NCBI GenBank assembly: GCA_963205195.1
Contig: CAUJHR010000004.1
Location: 124,001-188,000 of the forward strand
Length of the DNA: 64,000 nt
Source: Pseudomonadota bacterium
GTDB taxonomy: Bacteria; Pseudomonadota; Alphaproteobacteria; Rickettsiales; SXRF01
Direction of reading: 5' to 3'
Below, piece after piece: positions 8,567-17,965 of this stretch (position 1 is its first letter; each line of letters starts with the position of its first letter). The notes under the pieces were generated by a model that saw nothing but the letters and a program-made list of their open reading frames with translations, was not told where the DNA came from and did not search any database. The translations under genes and the position numbers were made by a program.

Positions 8567-8944
8567 CTATTCTGCTTCTTTTTTAGCGTCGCGCTTTTCA
8601 GTAATTCGCGCTGCTTTACCGGTGAGGCCGCGCAGGTAGTAAAGTTTTGCGCGGCGAACTTCGCCTTTGCGTACCAGCTCAACGCTTTCAACGCGTGGGG
8701 AATAGGTAGGGAACACGCGTTCAACGCCTTCGCCGTGGCTAAGTTTGCGAACGGTGAATGATGAGCGTACTCCAGCGTTACGTTTACCTATGCAGATACC
8801 TTCAAATATCTGGGTACGTTCGGTGTTGCCTTCGATGATGCGAACGCCGACTTTAATAGTGTCGCCCTGTGCGAAATCATCAATTTTTTTGCCGGTTGCC
8901 AGCTTCTGCATGGTTTCCTGCTCTATTTTTTGCAATAAATTCAT
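8567..8944 (-). CDS. rplS: 50S ribosomal protein L19
   Basis: Ribosomal large-subunit protein at the 30S/50S interface. It has the family blocks [40 protein letters not shown] and [12 protein letters not shown]. At 125 residues it carries a modest Lys/Glu-rich C-terminal tail. It follows trmD with a 1-bp gap. In most bacteria rpsP-rimM precede trmD-rplS; here that first pair is about 28 kb away on the other strand. Confidence 0.97.
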   Translation of the reverse strand: MNLLQKIEQETMQKLATGKKIDDFAQGDTIKVGVRIIEGNTERTQIFEGICIGKRNAGVRSSFTVRKLSHGEGVERVFPTYSPRVESVELVRKGEVRRAKLYYLRGLTGKAARITEKRDAKKEAE

Positions 8945-8945
8945 A

Positions 8946-9689
8946 TCAATCTTCCTTCTTCTTATATATCAGGTCGGGGCGGCGAGCTCGTGTAACCATC
9001 TTTGCCTGCTCAAGCCTCCACGCCTCGATCTCTGCGTGATTGCCCGAAAGTAACGCCTCTGGTACTGATTTCCCATTCCAAAATGAGGGGCGAGTATAAT
9101 GCGGATATTCCAGTAGTCTAGCAAATTCTGAAGCGGATGCAAAACTTTCTTGCGAAAGCGCGCTGGACTTGCTTATGACGCCCGGAAGCAGGCGTACGCA
9201 GGCATCCATTATAGCCATAGCCACGATTTCCCCGCCGGAAAGTACGAAATCACCAAGGCTTACCTCCAGCATATCATGATGATCGATAACCCTTTGGTCA
9301 ACCCCCTCAAAACGCCCGCATAATATTATAAGTTGTTCATTCTTAAGCTTTTCTACCAGGTCTTGGGTTAATGGCACACCGCGCGGGGAGGGGTAAATTA
9401 TGGTTGGTTTTTCAGTAATTAAGGTTTTGGCGTGTTCTATCGCCGAATCTATAACGTCCGGCTTCATAACCATACCCGTTCCGCCGCCAAAAGGCTTGTC
9501 GTCCACGGTTTTATGCTTATCAGTTGCAAAATCCCTTATCTGCAGGGTTTTTAACGACCAGATATTTTTTTCCAGCGCCTTGCCCGCCAGCGATTGCCCA
9601 AGCGGGCCGGGGAACATTTCGGGAAACAGCGTCAGCACTATTGCTGAAAATAGGGGCTGGCCTAGAGATGTGTCTTCCATATTTATCAT
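8946..9689 (-). CDS. trmD: tRNA (guanine37-N1)-methyltransferase
   Basis: SAM-dependent SPOUT methylase that makes m1G37 in tRNAs and prevents +1 frameshifting. Blocks seen: [58 protein letters not shown]-type ([18 protein letters not shown]) and [19 protein letters not shown]. Its start overlaps the stop of the upstream gene as ATGA. An in-frame ATG three codons later (MEDTS) is an alternative start. Confidence 0.97.
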   Translation of the reverse strand: MINMEDTSLGQPLFSAIVLTLFPEMFPGPLGQSLAGKALEKNIWSLKTLQIRDFATDKHKTVDDKPFGGGTGMVMKPDVIDSAIEHAKTLITEKPTIIYPSPRGVPLTQDLVEKLKNEQLIILCGRFEGVDQRVIDHHDMLEVSLGDFVLSGGEIVAMAIMDACVRLLPGVISKSSALSQESFASASEFARLLEYPHYTRPSFWNGKSVPEALLSGNHAEIEAWRLEQAKMVTRARRPDLIYKKKED

Positions 9690-11872
9690 TTGATCAAATG
9701 TAGGATGTTTGAATAATCATCGGTCCATAGTATTGCCGGTTTAGAGGAATCATCTTCATCCCAATGTGCTGGCAGGTTAATATTCCTGATGTTTTCCGCC
9801 TTGCCAAGCACAGCCCAAGTTGATCGCTGCTTATAGCGGTCTTGCGTTGTTGTTTTATCGGTATATATTTTGATTGTCATTCCTTCTGCTTTTGCAGTTG
9901 CGCGCAGAACGCGGGTAAGATCAAGGTAGCGGTTGCTTATATGCGCGAATATAAGGCCTGTTTCTTTTAAATGTGCTGCATATGCTGCGAAAGCTTCCTT
10001 GGTCAGTAAATGTACCGGGACCGAATCAGAAGTAAAAGCATCAAGTATGAAAATATCAAATTTGCGCTGTTCATGTTCGATATTTATACGCCCGTCACCG
10101 GTTATGGTTTCGATCTTAGGCTTGCAACCACGCATATAAGAAAAATAATCGGCGTCATAGGCTAATTTAACTACTGCGGGGTTGATTTCATAAAATGTAA
10201 CCATGTCACCCTCACGCCCGTAACAGGCAATGCTGCCAACACCAAGGCCAATTATCGCAATATGCAGCGGTTGTTTGCTTTTAAGTATTGGTGATATTAA
10301 TTCGCCAAGTGGCCCGGACGGATGGAAATAAGTAAGCGGCACTAAATGTTTTTCCCCGGTTTTATATTCAGCACCGTGGGTGGTGGTCCCGTGGCGCATC
10401 AGGTATGCTTCAGGGTCGGAGCGGTCAACAGTTATTATACCGTAAAAATTGCGCTCTGCATGTGCGGTTTGCCCGCGTATGTCCGAAAGAACCACTCCGG
10501 CAAGCACTGCGGCAATATAACAAGCTCCTAATCGCAGTGGGGCGGATTTCTGGTCAAAGCAGTATTTTATTATGAAAATACCCAGCATTAAAAGTATGCC
10601 GATCAAACCATTATTGAAAGGGTTCAGAAGCGGGCTTGCTGCATAAAATAAAATTGCAAGGCCTGAAAAAATTGCTGCAGCGACAGCAACATCCTTACGC
10701 CATGTCAGGCTGATCGGTTTTTCTGCCGGGCGCAGCATAAGGGCGAGGGCGAAGGTAAGCGGGTATTCAAGCAGCGAGCTAAAGAGCAGCGGTGCTGCAA
10801 AATTTGTTGCCATTCCACCTACTGCGCCACCGATTGATAAATACAGGTAAAATTTAGTAAGCTGGCTGGAGTGCGGGCGTGACTCATAAAGAAGACGGTG
10901 GCATACTAATGCGGTTACAAAGAATGCTGCCATATGCCAGAACATCATGCTTATTCCGGCAGCGGAAGTAATATTCAGGAAGAACTCAAATAATAATGGC
11001 ACACATAATATAAGCTGCAATTTAAGCAGGAAATTAAGTGTAAGGCGCTTCCAATTACTAAATGCCATTATGAAGCTTATGAGGTAGAGAGCAAGCAAGG
11101 CCATCCATATCATCGGCACTGGCGCTATATCCATGGTGATATGAGTAGTAGTGCCAAGAAGCAAACCCGAAGGCGCCGCTGCAAGTAAAAGCCAGCGCAG
11201 CTTTTTTGGCAAGCCTATAGGTGTTATAATAGCTTGTGTTTTATGAAAGTGAGTAAGCTTCTGGCGGCTGTAAATCCCGGCGCAGCAAATTAGTAATGCC
11301 CCTAGTATCGCGAATGATATTTTAAAAAATACCGCCTGTTGGTTAAGCCCGATAAATGGTTCTATAAGCGCTATGAATCCAAGTACCCCCAGCATGCTGC
11401 CTATATTGCTTACTGCATATAACCAATAAACTTCAGAATTGGGGCTTAAGTCAGCATACCAGCGCTGTATCAGTGTGGAGGTGGTTGAAAGCAGGAAAAA
11501 CGGGATGGCGATATGGGCAAGAAGATCCTGTATAAGCCACGAAACTGGCTTAAGGTAAGCATCGGGTGATGGATTGCCGTTGATTGGGATCATCCACATC
11601 CATGCAACCGCAGCCACAACCAATACTGCATGGATAGCTGCCTGCATACGTGGAAGTCTGAGAGTGGTCAGGCAGTCTGCATACCAGTATCCGGCAAGCA
11701 GCAAAACCTGGAAGCATACCATCGCTGTGTTCCACACATTCGGGGCACCCCCAAGAATTGGCAAAACGGATTTTGTAAAAAGAGGCTGCAGCCAGAATAA
11801 TAATGTTGAACTTATTAAAAGCGCACCGCTGAATAAAAATAATGAATATGTCTTACGGCTGGTTTTTTCCAT
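9686..11872 (-). CDS. Membrane protein with MFS-like N-terminus and spermidine-synthase-like C-terminus
   Basis: A fused protein of 728 residues. Residues ~1-450 contain about a dozen hydrophobic helices, and ~470-728 form a Rossmann methyltransferase fold of the spermidine-synthase type. In the latter, [13 protein letters not shown] is the SAM-type glycine loop, [12 protein letters not shown] is the acidic ribose-binding strand end, TGDGR follows, and [17 protein letters not shown] is the DAF(T)SD active-site block. Such fusions are common in alphaproteobacteria and their substrate is unknown. True polyamine synthesis is not established. It appears to lead the trmD-rplS-leuC gene string. Confidence 0.82.
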   Translation of the reverse strand: MEKTSRKTYSLFLFSGALLISSTLLFWLQPLFTKSVLPILGGAPNVWNTAMVCFQVLLLAGYWYADCLTTLRLPRMQAAIHAVLVVAAVAWMWMIPINGNPSPDAYLKPVSWLIQDLLAHIAIPFFLLSTTSTLIQRWYADLSPNSEVYWLYAVSNIGSMLGVLGFIALIEPFIGLNQQAVFFKISFAILGALLICCAGIYSRQKLTHFHKTQAIITPIGLPKKLRWLLLAAAPSGLLLGTTTHITMDIAPVPMIWMALLALYLISFIMAFSNWKRLTLNFLLKLQLILCVPLLFEFFLNITSAAGISMMFWHMAAFFVTALVCHRLLYESRPHSSQLTKFYLYLSIGGAVGGMATNFAAPLLFSSLLEYPLTFALALMLRPAEKPISLTWRKDVAVAAAIFSGLAILFYAASPLLNPFNNGLIGILLMLGIFIIKYCFDQKSAPLRLGACYIAAVLAGVVLSDIRGQTAHAERNFYGIITVDRSDPEAYLMRHGTTTHGAEYKTGEKHLVPLTYFHPSGPLGELISPILKSKQPLHIAIIGLGVGSIACYGREGDMVTFYEINPAVVKLAYDADYFSYMRGCKPKIETITGDGRINIEHEQRKFDIFILDAFTSDSVPVHLLTKEAFAAYAAHLKETGLIFAHISNRYLDLTRVLRATAKAEGMTIKIYTDKTTTQDRYKQRSTWAVLGKAENIRNINLPAHWDEDDSSKPAILWTDDYSNILHLIK

Positions 11873-11965
11873 TAATATTCCTGTTAAATTATATAGCTAT
11901 AATGGAGTTTATTTTGCTTTATAAAGCAAATTGCCGCAATTCCTATTTAAATTTAAAGGAAAAAT

Positions 11966-12310
11966 TCACCAAGCGTTGGGATCCTGCGGCTTACGGCCTG
12001 TTTTCCCAGGTTCTTTTTCTTGGGTGTTAGGTAGTGGTTCGCTAATAATTGGAAGATTTGCCGGTTGTTGTATGCTTTCATTATCTAGCATAAGTTTAGT
12101 TAGTTTTTTACCGCTGGGGCTGTTTACGGATATGAGGAACTGGTCATCGCAATAGCGGCAGGTATTATATTTGCTAAGCATCCTCCAGAAGGTGTAAGGC
12201 AGGCCAAAAGGGAAGAGCAGCCAGCAGAAAAATTCAGCCTTTGTGCTGCCGCGTTTTTTTCTTTTCGGCTTTCCTATATGGTGGCATTTTGTGCAGATGT
12301 AATCGCCCAT
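11966..12310 (-). CDS. Zinc-ribbon protein of unknown function
   Basis: A 114-residue protein with paired cysteines: YICTKCHHIG near the N-terminus and NTCRYCDD near residue 50, together a plausible four-Cys zinc site. Between them FFCWLLFPFGLPYTFWRML is a short hydrophobic stretch. The C-terminus is Pro/Lys-rich and probably disordered. No enzymatic motif is seen. Confidence 0.65.
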   Translation of the reverse strand: MGDYICTKCHHIGKPKRKKRGSTKAEFFCWLLFPFGLPYTFWRMLSKYNTCRYCDDQFLISVNSPSGKKLTKLMLDNESIQQPANLPIISEPLPNTQEKEPGKTGRKPQDPNAW

Positions 12311-12429
12311 TAATAAAGCATGCCATATCTTCTGCTCTATTACATTAAAAAATTCGACTTGCCTGTGTATGTATGGATTTTTTATTTTATATGCGGTATA
12401 TAACAGAGCCCAAATGAAAGGATGCTATC

Positions 12430-12876
12430 ATGCCCAATACTCTTCGCCTGCACCGTGTACTTGCCTGCACCCCTGATAAATTATACCGCGCTTTTATAGA
12501 AGCTGACGCTCTTGCAAAATGGCTTCCGCCTAATGGCTTTGTCTGCACGGTGCATAGCCACGAAGCAAAAGTTGGCGGTAGTTACAGAATGTCGTTTCGC
12601 AATTTTACAACCGGTCAAAGCCAATTCTTTGGCGGAGTTTATCATGAGCTGCTTCCGGTTGAACGCCTGCGTTACAGCGATAAATTCGAAGATCCCAATA
12701 TGCCGGGCGAGATGCACGTTACTGTCACTTTGAAAAAAGTATTATGCGGCACAGAGTTAAATATTGTGCAGGAAAATATTCCTGATGCCATCCCGGTTGA
12801 AGCATGTTATCTCGGCTGGCAGGAATCGCTATGCAACCTCAAGCATCTGGTTGAGCCGGAAATCAGGGATGCGTAA
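12430..12876 (+). CDS. SRPBCC (AHSA1-like) domain protein
   Basis: A 148-residue START/SRPBCC-fold protein close to the Aha1-C/YndB group. It starts LRLHRVLACTPDKLYRAFIEADALAKWLPPNGF, the usual first strand and helix, and has FFGGVYHELLPVERLRYSDKF and the C-terminal WQESLCNLKHLVE helix that closes the hydrophobic cavity. The ligand is unknown. It stands alone, with nothing recognisable nearby to hint at its role. Confidence 0.85.
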   Translation: MPNTLRLHRVLACTPDKLYRAFIEADALAKWLPPNGFVCTVHSHEAKVGGSYRMSFRNFTTGQSQFFGGVYHELLPVERLRYSDKFEDPNMPGEMHVTVTLKKVLCGTELNIVQENIPDAIPVEACYLGWQESLCNLKHLVEPEIRDA

Positions 12877-12962
12877 ATAAAATAGTAATGAATGGCAAAA
12901 AAGCTGATCATATCTCCGTGCTGAAATATTTTTCTATTCAGAGGAGAATCAGGACAATATAG

Positions 12963-13847
12963 CTAGAATATTTTGCTGAATATCAGGCTGCATTGCGGGC
13001 CGGTTTTAGTTAGATCATAAGCTGCTGTTGATGGCGTGCTGCTGGTTGAGCAATTAGGGGTAAAGTTATCACTAAACCCGCTTCCTTTTGGCAGTGCGGA
13101 AACAGTTCCGGTTCCGGGATTGCCGTCATCAATTTTTGTATCTATGTTTTTTGCATCTATGGTTGTAAGCGTTGGGTATAGGGGAGTATCCCTGTAATCA
13201 CCATTATTACTAGCGGAGCTGCCGCCATATAATAATACATTACCAGATAACCCAGGAGAAAAAAATGTGTCATTAGCATTTGCATAGAGCAATGCCCATC
13301 CTGCATTCGGGTCTGTTTTTGAAGCTGGAATGTTCAGTCCGGCTGTAAGTATAGGCCCGCGTCCTACAGAAAGATAAGGGTTGTGATAAAAATAATAAGA
13401 CCCTTGAACCAGCTTTGCGTTTGCCAGTTGTTCCCATATTGTGGTGTTCTCTTCATTGGTGCATAGTATTTCCCAGAACTGCGTACCGTTGCAGTATGCA
13501 ATTTTACCATCACCATTACCATTGCAGGTCAGTGTTTTTTCTTCGGCGGCGAATGTACCGTAGCAGCTATTGGTATAATTATCGGAGGCATTGCCGCCAA
13601 CCGCACCCCAGATGGATGTTGCTGATTTCATATCGCCAGGAAGTTCACCATATTTGGTAAGAAATGTATTTATGGCGGATATATATTTTTCTCTATCGCT
13701 GATGATTGTTTTAAGTTCGGCGGCCTTTATCAGGTCTTTACCCACCAGAACCCCGCCTATAATAAGGCCGATAATCACCAGAACTATAGAGAGTTCAACG
13801 AGGGTAAAACCCTGTTTTTTCTCGGTGATGGTTTTATTTACTGGCAT
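12963..13847 (-). CDS. Type IV pilin-like/pseudopilin protein
   Basis: Has a prepilin peptidase site: a short basic leader, then KKQG^FTLVELSIVLVIIGLIIGGVLVG, with Phe at +1 and Glu at +5 of the mature helix. The ~265-residue remainder is a Ser/Gly/Asn-rich extracellular domain with several Cys pairs (NSCYGTF, LTCNGNG, AYCNG, ILCTNE). It is larger than major pilins and looks like a minor pilin or a surface protein exported by a type II/IV pilus machine. No pilus assembly genes are in the window. Confidence 0.82.
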   Translation of the reverse strand: MPVNKTITEKKQGFTLVELSIVLVIIGLIIGGVLVGKDLIKAAELKTIISDREKYISAINTFLTKYGELPGDMKSATSIWGAVGGNASDNYTNSCYGTFAAEEKTLTCNGNGDGKIAYCNGTQFWEILCTNEENTTIWEQLANAKLVQGSYYFYHNPYLSVGRGPILTAGLNIPASKTDPNAGWALLYANANDTFFSPGLSGNVLLYGGSSASNNGDYRDTPLYPTLTTIDAKNIDTKIDDGNPGTGTVSALPKGSGFSDNFTPNCSTSSTPSTAAYDLTKTGPQCSLIFSKIF

Positions 13848-13996
13848 ATCCTCAACAATAGCAACGTATTGTTAAAATTAGATTAACTCGGTTTGCCTAG
13901 ACTTTTCCATACTAAATCCCTGCCTTTAGTAGGAGGGAAAAGGTTGAGCTAGTTAGTGTCTGTATAACAAACTTGCCGTAATAACATTAGATAACA
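13848..13996. other. Gene-free stretch upstream of CRISPR array (possible leader)
   Basis: AT-rich, with no ORF of note, between the pseudopilin start and repeat 1. Because crRNAs are predicted from the + strand, this is the transcriptional upstream side and could serve as a leader. It also has to hold the pseudopilin promoter. No consensus leader motif is evident. Confidence 0.4.
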
Positions 13997-14495
13997 GTTG
14001 TATCTGGACACCCCAATCTAATCTGATATGCTCCGCCAACCAGTACCGCTAATGCTCCCCATGTTGCATCTGGACACCCCAATCTAATCTGATATGCTCT
14101 AAAATGACGGCTTTAACTAGAAAATTGCAGTTGTATCTGGACACCCCAATCTAATCTGATATGCTACAGGATTTGCAGCCCGGCCACCGCAAGCGGTTGT
14201 ATCTGGACACCCCAATCTAATCTGATATGCTATTTAAGGGCAAGGTTGCTATACTGGTTATGTTGTATCTGGACACCCCAATCTAATCTGATATGCTTAA
14301 GCTAACGTCGAGTGCGGTTTGCAGGCCGTTGTATCTGGACACCCCAATCTAATCTGATATGCTTGCAGGCTCTTAAGATCAACCTGCTGATGCGTTGTAT
14401 CTGGACACCCCAATCTAATCTGATATGCTCATATTAAACATAAAGATAGAGAACGGTGAGTTGTATCTGGACACCCCAATCTAATCTGATATGCT
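13997..14495 (+). CRISPR. Type II-C CRISPR array, 8 repeats and 7 spacers
   Basis: Repeats of 36 bp start at 13997, 14063, 14130, 14196, 14262, 14328, 14394 and 14460. All begin GTTG and end CTGATATGCT. Seven are identical, and the second has T to C at position 5. Spacers are 30 nt except the second, which is 31 nt. The strand is set by the tracrRNA anti-repeat at 17613, which is complementary to the + strand repeat. The repeat's last nine bases, TGATATGCT, look like an extended -10 element, so each repeat may carry its own promoter, as in Neisseria type II-C. The array lies downstream of cas2 and is transcribed towards it. Confidence 0.97.
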
Positions 14496-14541
14496 AGATG
14501 CCGTATTATCTTTTTGAAATATAGAAAAAAACACGGTATCT
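14496..14541. other. Hairpin abutting the last CRISPR repeat
   Basis: Directly after repeat 8, AGATGCCGT and ACGGTATCT form a 9-bp stem (one G-U pair) around a 28-nt AT-rich loop. It may end crRNA transcription, mark the boundary used in spacer acquisition, or be chance. There is no T-run after the stem on the + strand. Confidence 0.35.
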
Positions 14542-14567
14542 AACTTCAGAAAAATCATTGCAAAATC

Positions 14568-14894
14568 TCAAAAAAGCATAAATTGATCAGGGTTTTTGGG
14601 TGGTGCAAAAGCGGAAGCATTATAAAAAGTCTGAATCGTCCCGAACTGTTTATCAGTAAAATAGAGAATACTCACCTTACCATATTGCGGCACATTTTGC
14701 TTGATTCTCTTAGAGAATGCCTCACTTTTTTCACGACTACCAATAAAGCGTAAATATACCGAAAATTGAGACATAGTAAAGCCTTCATCCAACAAATATT
14801 GTCGGAAGATCTGTGCCCTTTTCTGTTCTTCTTTAGAAACAGTTGGAAGGTCAAACATCACCATCATCCACATAAGCCTGTACGCACTTTCCAT
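14568..14894 (-). CDS. cas2: CRISPR-associated endoribonuclease Cas2
   Basis: Structural partner of Cas1 in spacer acquisition. The protein starts with a ferredoxin-fold strand ending in the conserved Asp (MWMMVMFDLPT) and continues with RAQIFRQYLLDEGFTMSQFSVYLRF, the usual Cas2 pattern. Its 108 residues are standard for type II. It lies 71 bp after cas1 and 72 bp before the array, and appears intact. Confidence 0.95.
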   Translation of the reverse strand: MESAYRLMWMMVMFDLPTVSKEEQKRAQIFRQYLLDEGFTMSQFSVYLRFIGSREKSEAFSKRIKQNVPQYGKVSILYFTDKQFGTIQTFYNASAFAPPKNPDQFMLF

Positions 14895-14965
14895 AGTGCT
14901 TCAGGATACGAAATAAGCGTAAATAAACAGATAGAAAATGATTAAATTTCAGGTAATTTTATCAA

Positions 14966-15877
14966 TTAAATCGCAGTGTTAGGGTAGGGAATTGCCGATT
15001 TAGGGAGTGCTAGTTTTGCTTCCCCATTCTTAAATGAATTCGCAAGGGATTGTGCAGTAAGCAGTACAGCATTACTAATTGTTGTGGTCTCAAAGGGCAT
15101 ATTAACCAGCCATTCCATTAAATTTGCCAGTTCCTGCTTAGTTTCTCGGTTAATTTCTTGTTTATTTTCTTGGAGCAACTGAAATACCTTATAATCAACC
15201 ATAGGGCGGTATGCTTCCATGACATCATCAACTAGGCAAAAGGCATTTAAGCGGTTCTGATGATGCACCCCAAGCGATGGATGCAACCCTACCGATATAA
15301 CAGCACGAGAAACAGTAGAGCGCAAAATTGCATAGCCATAGTTAAGTAAGCTATTTACACCCTCTATTTCTGGGTTGCGGGTGAAATCATCACCCATCAG
15401 TAACGGCCAGTAACGGCGGGCTGCTTGTGCTTCAATATTTTCTGGATCACCAGATTTTACTCGTAGTGCCATTTCTTCAAGCGCATTTCCCGATGATCTA
15501 TTGGTGGCAAGTAGCACTTGATGCTGCCCTGCTATTTTGCTTTGAATTAACTGTTTCCATAGCTGTTTGGCGAGTGGTTTGCTGCTTTCAAGCTGTGCTT
15601 GTAGGTTGCCTGCCTGCTTATGATGACTGACTACAGGCCATAATATTCCTGCTGGCTGGTGATTGCTGCCACAAATAATAACAGGGATTCCCTCGTCGGC
15701 ACAGGCAAGTAGTATATTCTGGGTAATTGTTGCCTGATGTCCGTTCAGTAACATGGCAGAGATGCTATCTAAGGGGATTCTTGCCAGCTCATCTTCCCCT
15801 TGTGAAATTTTCAAAAAACCACGAAATAGGGATATATGTCTTCCATCTTGCCCGATTTCAATGATACTGCCTGTCAT
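14966..15877 (-). CDS. cas1: CRISPR-associated endonuclease Cas1 (type II-C)
   Basis: Integrase of the Cas1-Cas2 complex. The N-terminal beta domain is followed by the helical catalytic domain with the expected metal ligands: Glu in NIEAQAARRYWP, His in SVGLHPSLGVHH and Asp in FCLVDDVMEAYRP. Length (303) matches type II-C Cas1. The start codon overlaps the stop of the cas9 3' fragment (ATGA), so it is still coupled to the cas9 reading frame. No frame disruption is seen. Confidence 0.96.
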   Translation of the reverse strand: MTGSIIEIGQDGRHISLFRGFLKISQGEDELARIPLDSISAMLLNGHQATITQNILLACADEGIPVIICGSNHQPAGILWPVVSHHKQAGNLQAQLESSKPLAKQLWKQLIQSKIAGQHQVLLATNRSSGNALEEMALRVKSGDPENIEAQAARRYWPLLMGDDFTRNPEIEGVNSLLNYGYAILRSTVSRAVISVGLHPSLGVHHQNRLNAFCLVDDVMEAYRPMVDYKVFQLLQENKQEINRETKQELANLMEWLVNMPFETTTISNAVLLTAQSLANSFKNGEAKLALPKSAIPYPNTAI

Positions 15878-17566
15878 ATTGCCAGATTTTCTTTCTCTCT
15901 GAACGGCTTGGGCATAGAGGACTTTTTCGGGTCAAGTACACGCCCAGCAGGTGTCACAGAGATTTTACGAGCATTTTTTTCTTGCAATTTATTAGCAGAA
16001 GCCGCCCAGCTTAATTTGTCAGCTTGTTCTACAGCTACGAGATGAGGAACTAAATAAGCGAGATTTGAGGTGATTTTTTTCAATCTTCTAATTTCTCTTT
16101 TTCCATTTTCATCATAAGCCACTATATCATTGATATGTAAGCGCATGATTAGCTTGGCAGTAGGGTGTTCCTTACGCCAGTTCGGCGAAAAATCTTTCTG
16201 GTTAAAGTCAAAGGTTGAGATTGTTTCTGCGTACCATTTTCCAGCTTTATATTTAGTACCATCGCTTGCAACTCTATCTTTAATTGGGCAGAAAATATCT
16301 AAATGATGATTGCTACCAGTTGCGACATAGCGATAAGGTTTTCCTTGCTTATCATAAATAGTTTTCATTGCCGATTCACTTTTTTCTACGAAAATTCGTA
16401 CACGACGTATATTATTTTCTGCAGCAAATTCAGCAATGGCTTGTTCATATTTTTTATCGCCTCTACTGCCCATTGCCATAGCAATTTTATGACGTAAAAC
16501 ATCATCCGCAATATCCGAAATATCTTTTTCCTTAAGGCTAGTAAGAGGAACACGGATATGAAGGCGTATTTTGCCTTTTTTCTTCAGTTCAGTTCCATCG
16601 GTTCTGTCTAGTTGGTTTGATGCTTTTCCATAGTAATCCGTCAAACGAAACAGTTTTTCTTTTATATAGTTCGGTAATAACTTTTTCTCTTTGTTCATCA
16701 GTTAAATCATCACGATTTCTTCTCCATAGCTTATCCAATATCGTTAGATTATTCACTTCTTTTAGGATACGGAAGCGTTGGGAGGATGGGAGGGCCTTAT
16801 AGGCTCTTTCTTCTTGCGGAAGGATACTGCATCTTCCTTTAAGGACAGGGCGTAATTTGCGCTGGTGAAAAATAGTATCTTTCAACTCCTCAATTATTTG
16901 AGATGTTAAAAAATCAGGGTGGTGAATAGATTGAGCGATAAGCAGTTTATCATATTCATCCTCGAGCATTTTCCTTAATGGGTAAAAATCATAAAGCACT
17001 TTATTTGCGTCCGATGAAACATTACGAACGCGTTTTACTGGCTCACCAGACAAAAACTCACCATAAGTACGGCTGTTTTTTTCTTCAAGTTTTATTTGTA
17101 GAAGTTTGGTTGCCTCTTTTATAGCTCCCGCTTCATTCTCCTTAGCTACTTGCTTTCTGTTACTCTGAAAGCCACGGCGTTGGTTTATATGAAAAATTAC
17201 TCTGCCGAGTTCGTATAGCTCCAGTTTTTCATCTAACCCTTTTTTACGGAGCATATAAGGGTCTAGCAATTCAAGTTTTTTGCGTTCTTTTGCGTCTTTT
17301 GGCATCAAGCCTTTTTCAATCAAATATTCCATCAGTTGTTGTTTGCGTCTAACTAGTCTGTCACGGCGACGGCGCATTCCACGTGCTTCACGTCTGGCAA
17401 CAGCTAATGAGGTTTTGGTTTGCGAATCCCTACCATCAGAAAAAATCCGTGAACCGAGATGAATAACATCATACGGCATCCCATCTTTTAAGCAAACCAA
17501 AGCAAAACCAATAGAATTTGTGCCAATATCCAGCCCCAGACGATAAGAAATATTTTTATTAATCAT
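15874..17566 (-). pseudogene. cas9: cas9 (type II-C) with large out-of-frame internal deletion
   Basis: The 5' fragment (16589-17566, 326 aa from the ATG at 17566, which follows GGGAG) keeps RuvC-I (YRLGLDIGTNSIGFAL, Asp13), the Arg-rich bridge helix (ARREARGMRRRRDRLVRRK, ~57-75) and part of the REC lobe up to LTDEQREKVITELYKRKTVSFDG. The 3' fragment, in the +1 frame (ORF 15874-16698), keeps the C-terminal WED/PAM-interacting region, from YYGKASNQ and IRVPLTSLKEKDISD onward. RuvC-II, the HNH domain and RuvC-III are absent. The locus encodes about 560 residues rather than the ~1,000-1,100 usual for II-C, so some 450-500 codons are gone. The join lies near 16630-16645. Confidence 0.9.
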
Positions 17567-17604
17567 ACAATCTCCCATTGCAATTAAATTTATTATCCTA
17601 TAGG

Positions 17605-17696
17605 AATATTGGTATCAGATTAGATTAGGGTGTCCAGATGTTAATAAGATGAGACATTCACCAAATTAAAAAGCTCGCTCCGGCGGGCTTTTTTAT
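17605..17696 (+). ncRNA. tracrRNA with anti-repeat
   Basis: Divergent from cas9. 17613-17639 is complementary to the CRISPR repeat at 26 of 27 positions (one A where G is expected, giving an A-C mismatch). A ~30-nt tail follows (GTTAATAAGATGAGACATTC...), then a rho-independent terminator. This is the normal position and layout for a type II-C tracrRNA. The 5' end is approximate, and no strong promoter was recognised. Confidence 0.88.
17670..17696 (+). terminator. Rho-independent terminator of tracrRNA
   Basis: AGCTCGC-TCCG-GCGGGCT forms a 7-bp stem (one G-U pair) with a tetraloop, followed by TTTTTTATT. Both the stem and the T-run are clear on the + strand. Confidence 0.88.
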
Positions 17697-17736
17697 TGGC
17701 TCTAAAATCAAATACCTATTTTGTATTTTGGGGTTT

Positions 17737-17965
17737 TTATCTATGCAGTTTTTTGCGTCCGCCTGGTAATGGCTTTGTAGGTTTTTCACCTAATGCAGGT
17801 GTTTTGAAGAATTCGGCGATATTGGCATTTAATGCTTCAGCTAAACGTTCCAAAACGGCAACAGTTGGATTTTCTAGTCCACGTTCTAATCGGCTGGCAT
17901 AAGTACGATCAATCTCAGCATCTACCGCAAGAACTTCCTGCGATAGTCCTTTCCTTAACCACGTA
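17737..17965 (-). pseudogene. 5'-truncated XRE-family regulator
   Basis: An open frame without a start reads LRKGLSQEVLAVDAEIDRTYASRLERG..., the second half of an XRE helix-turn-helix (recognition region TYASRLERGLENPTVAVLERLAEAL), then ends with GGRKKLHR and a stop. The N-terminal ~15 residues expected before KGLSQE are missing. The break coincides with the 3' end of the next XRE gene, so the two appear to be joined by recombination or by island insertion. Confidence 0.75.

Noticed and set aside
13997-14495. Spacers targeting genes within this window
   Set aside because: Comparing spacer sequences by eye with the window showed no convincing match. A proper search was not possible.
15874-17578. 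A naturally compact, functional single-chain Cas9
   Set aside because: The two Cas9-like parts are in different frames and the whole nuclease core is missing. No slippery sequence is evident at the overlap, so a working mini-Cas9 is unlikely.
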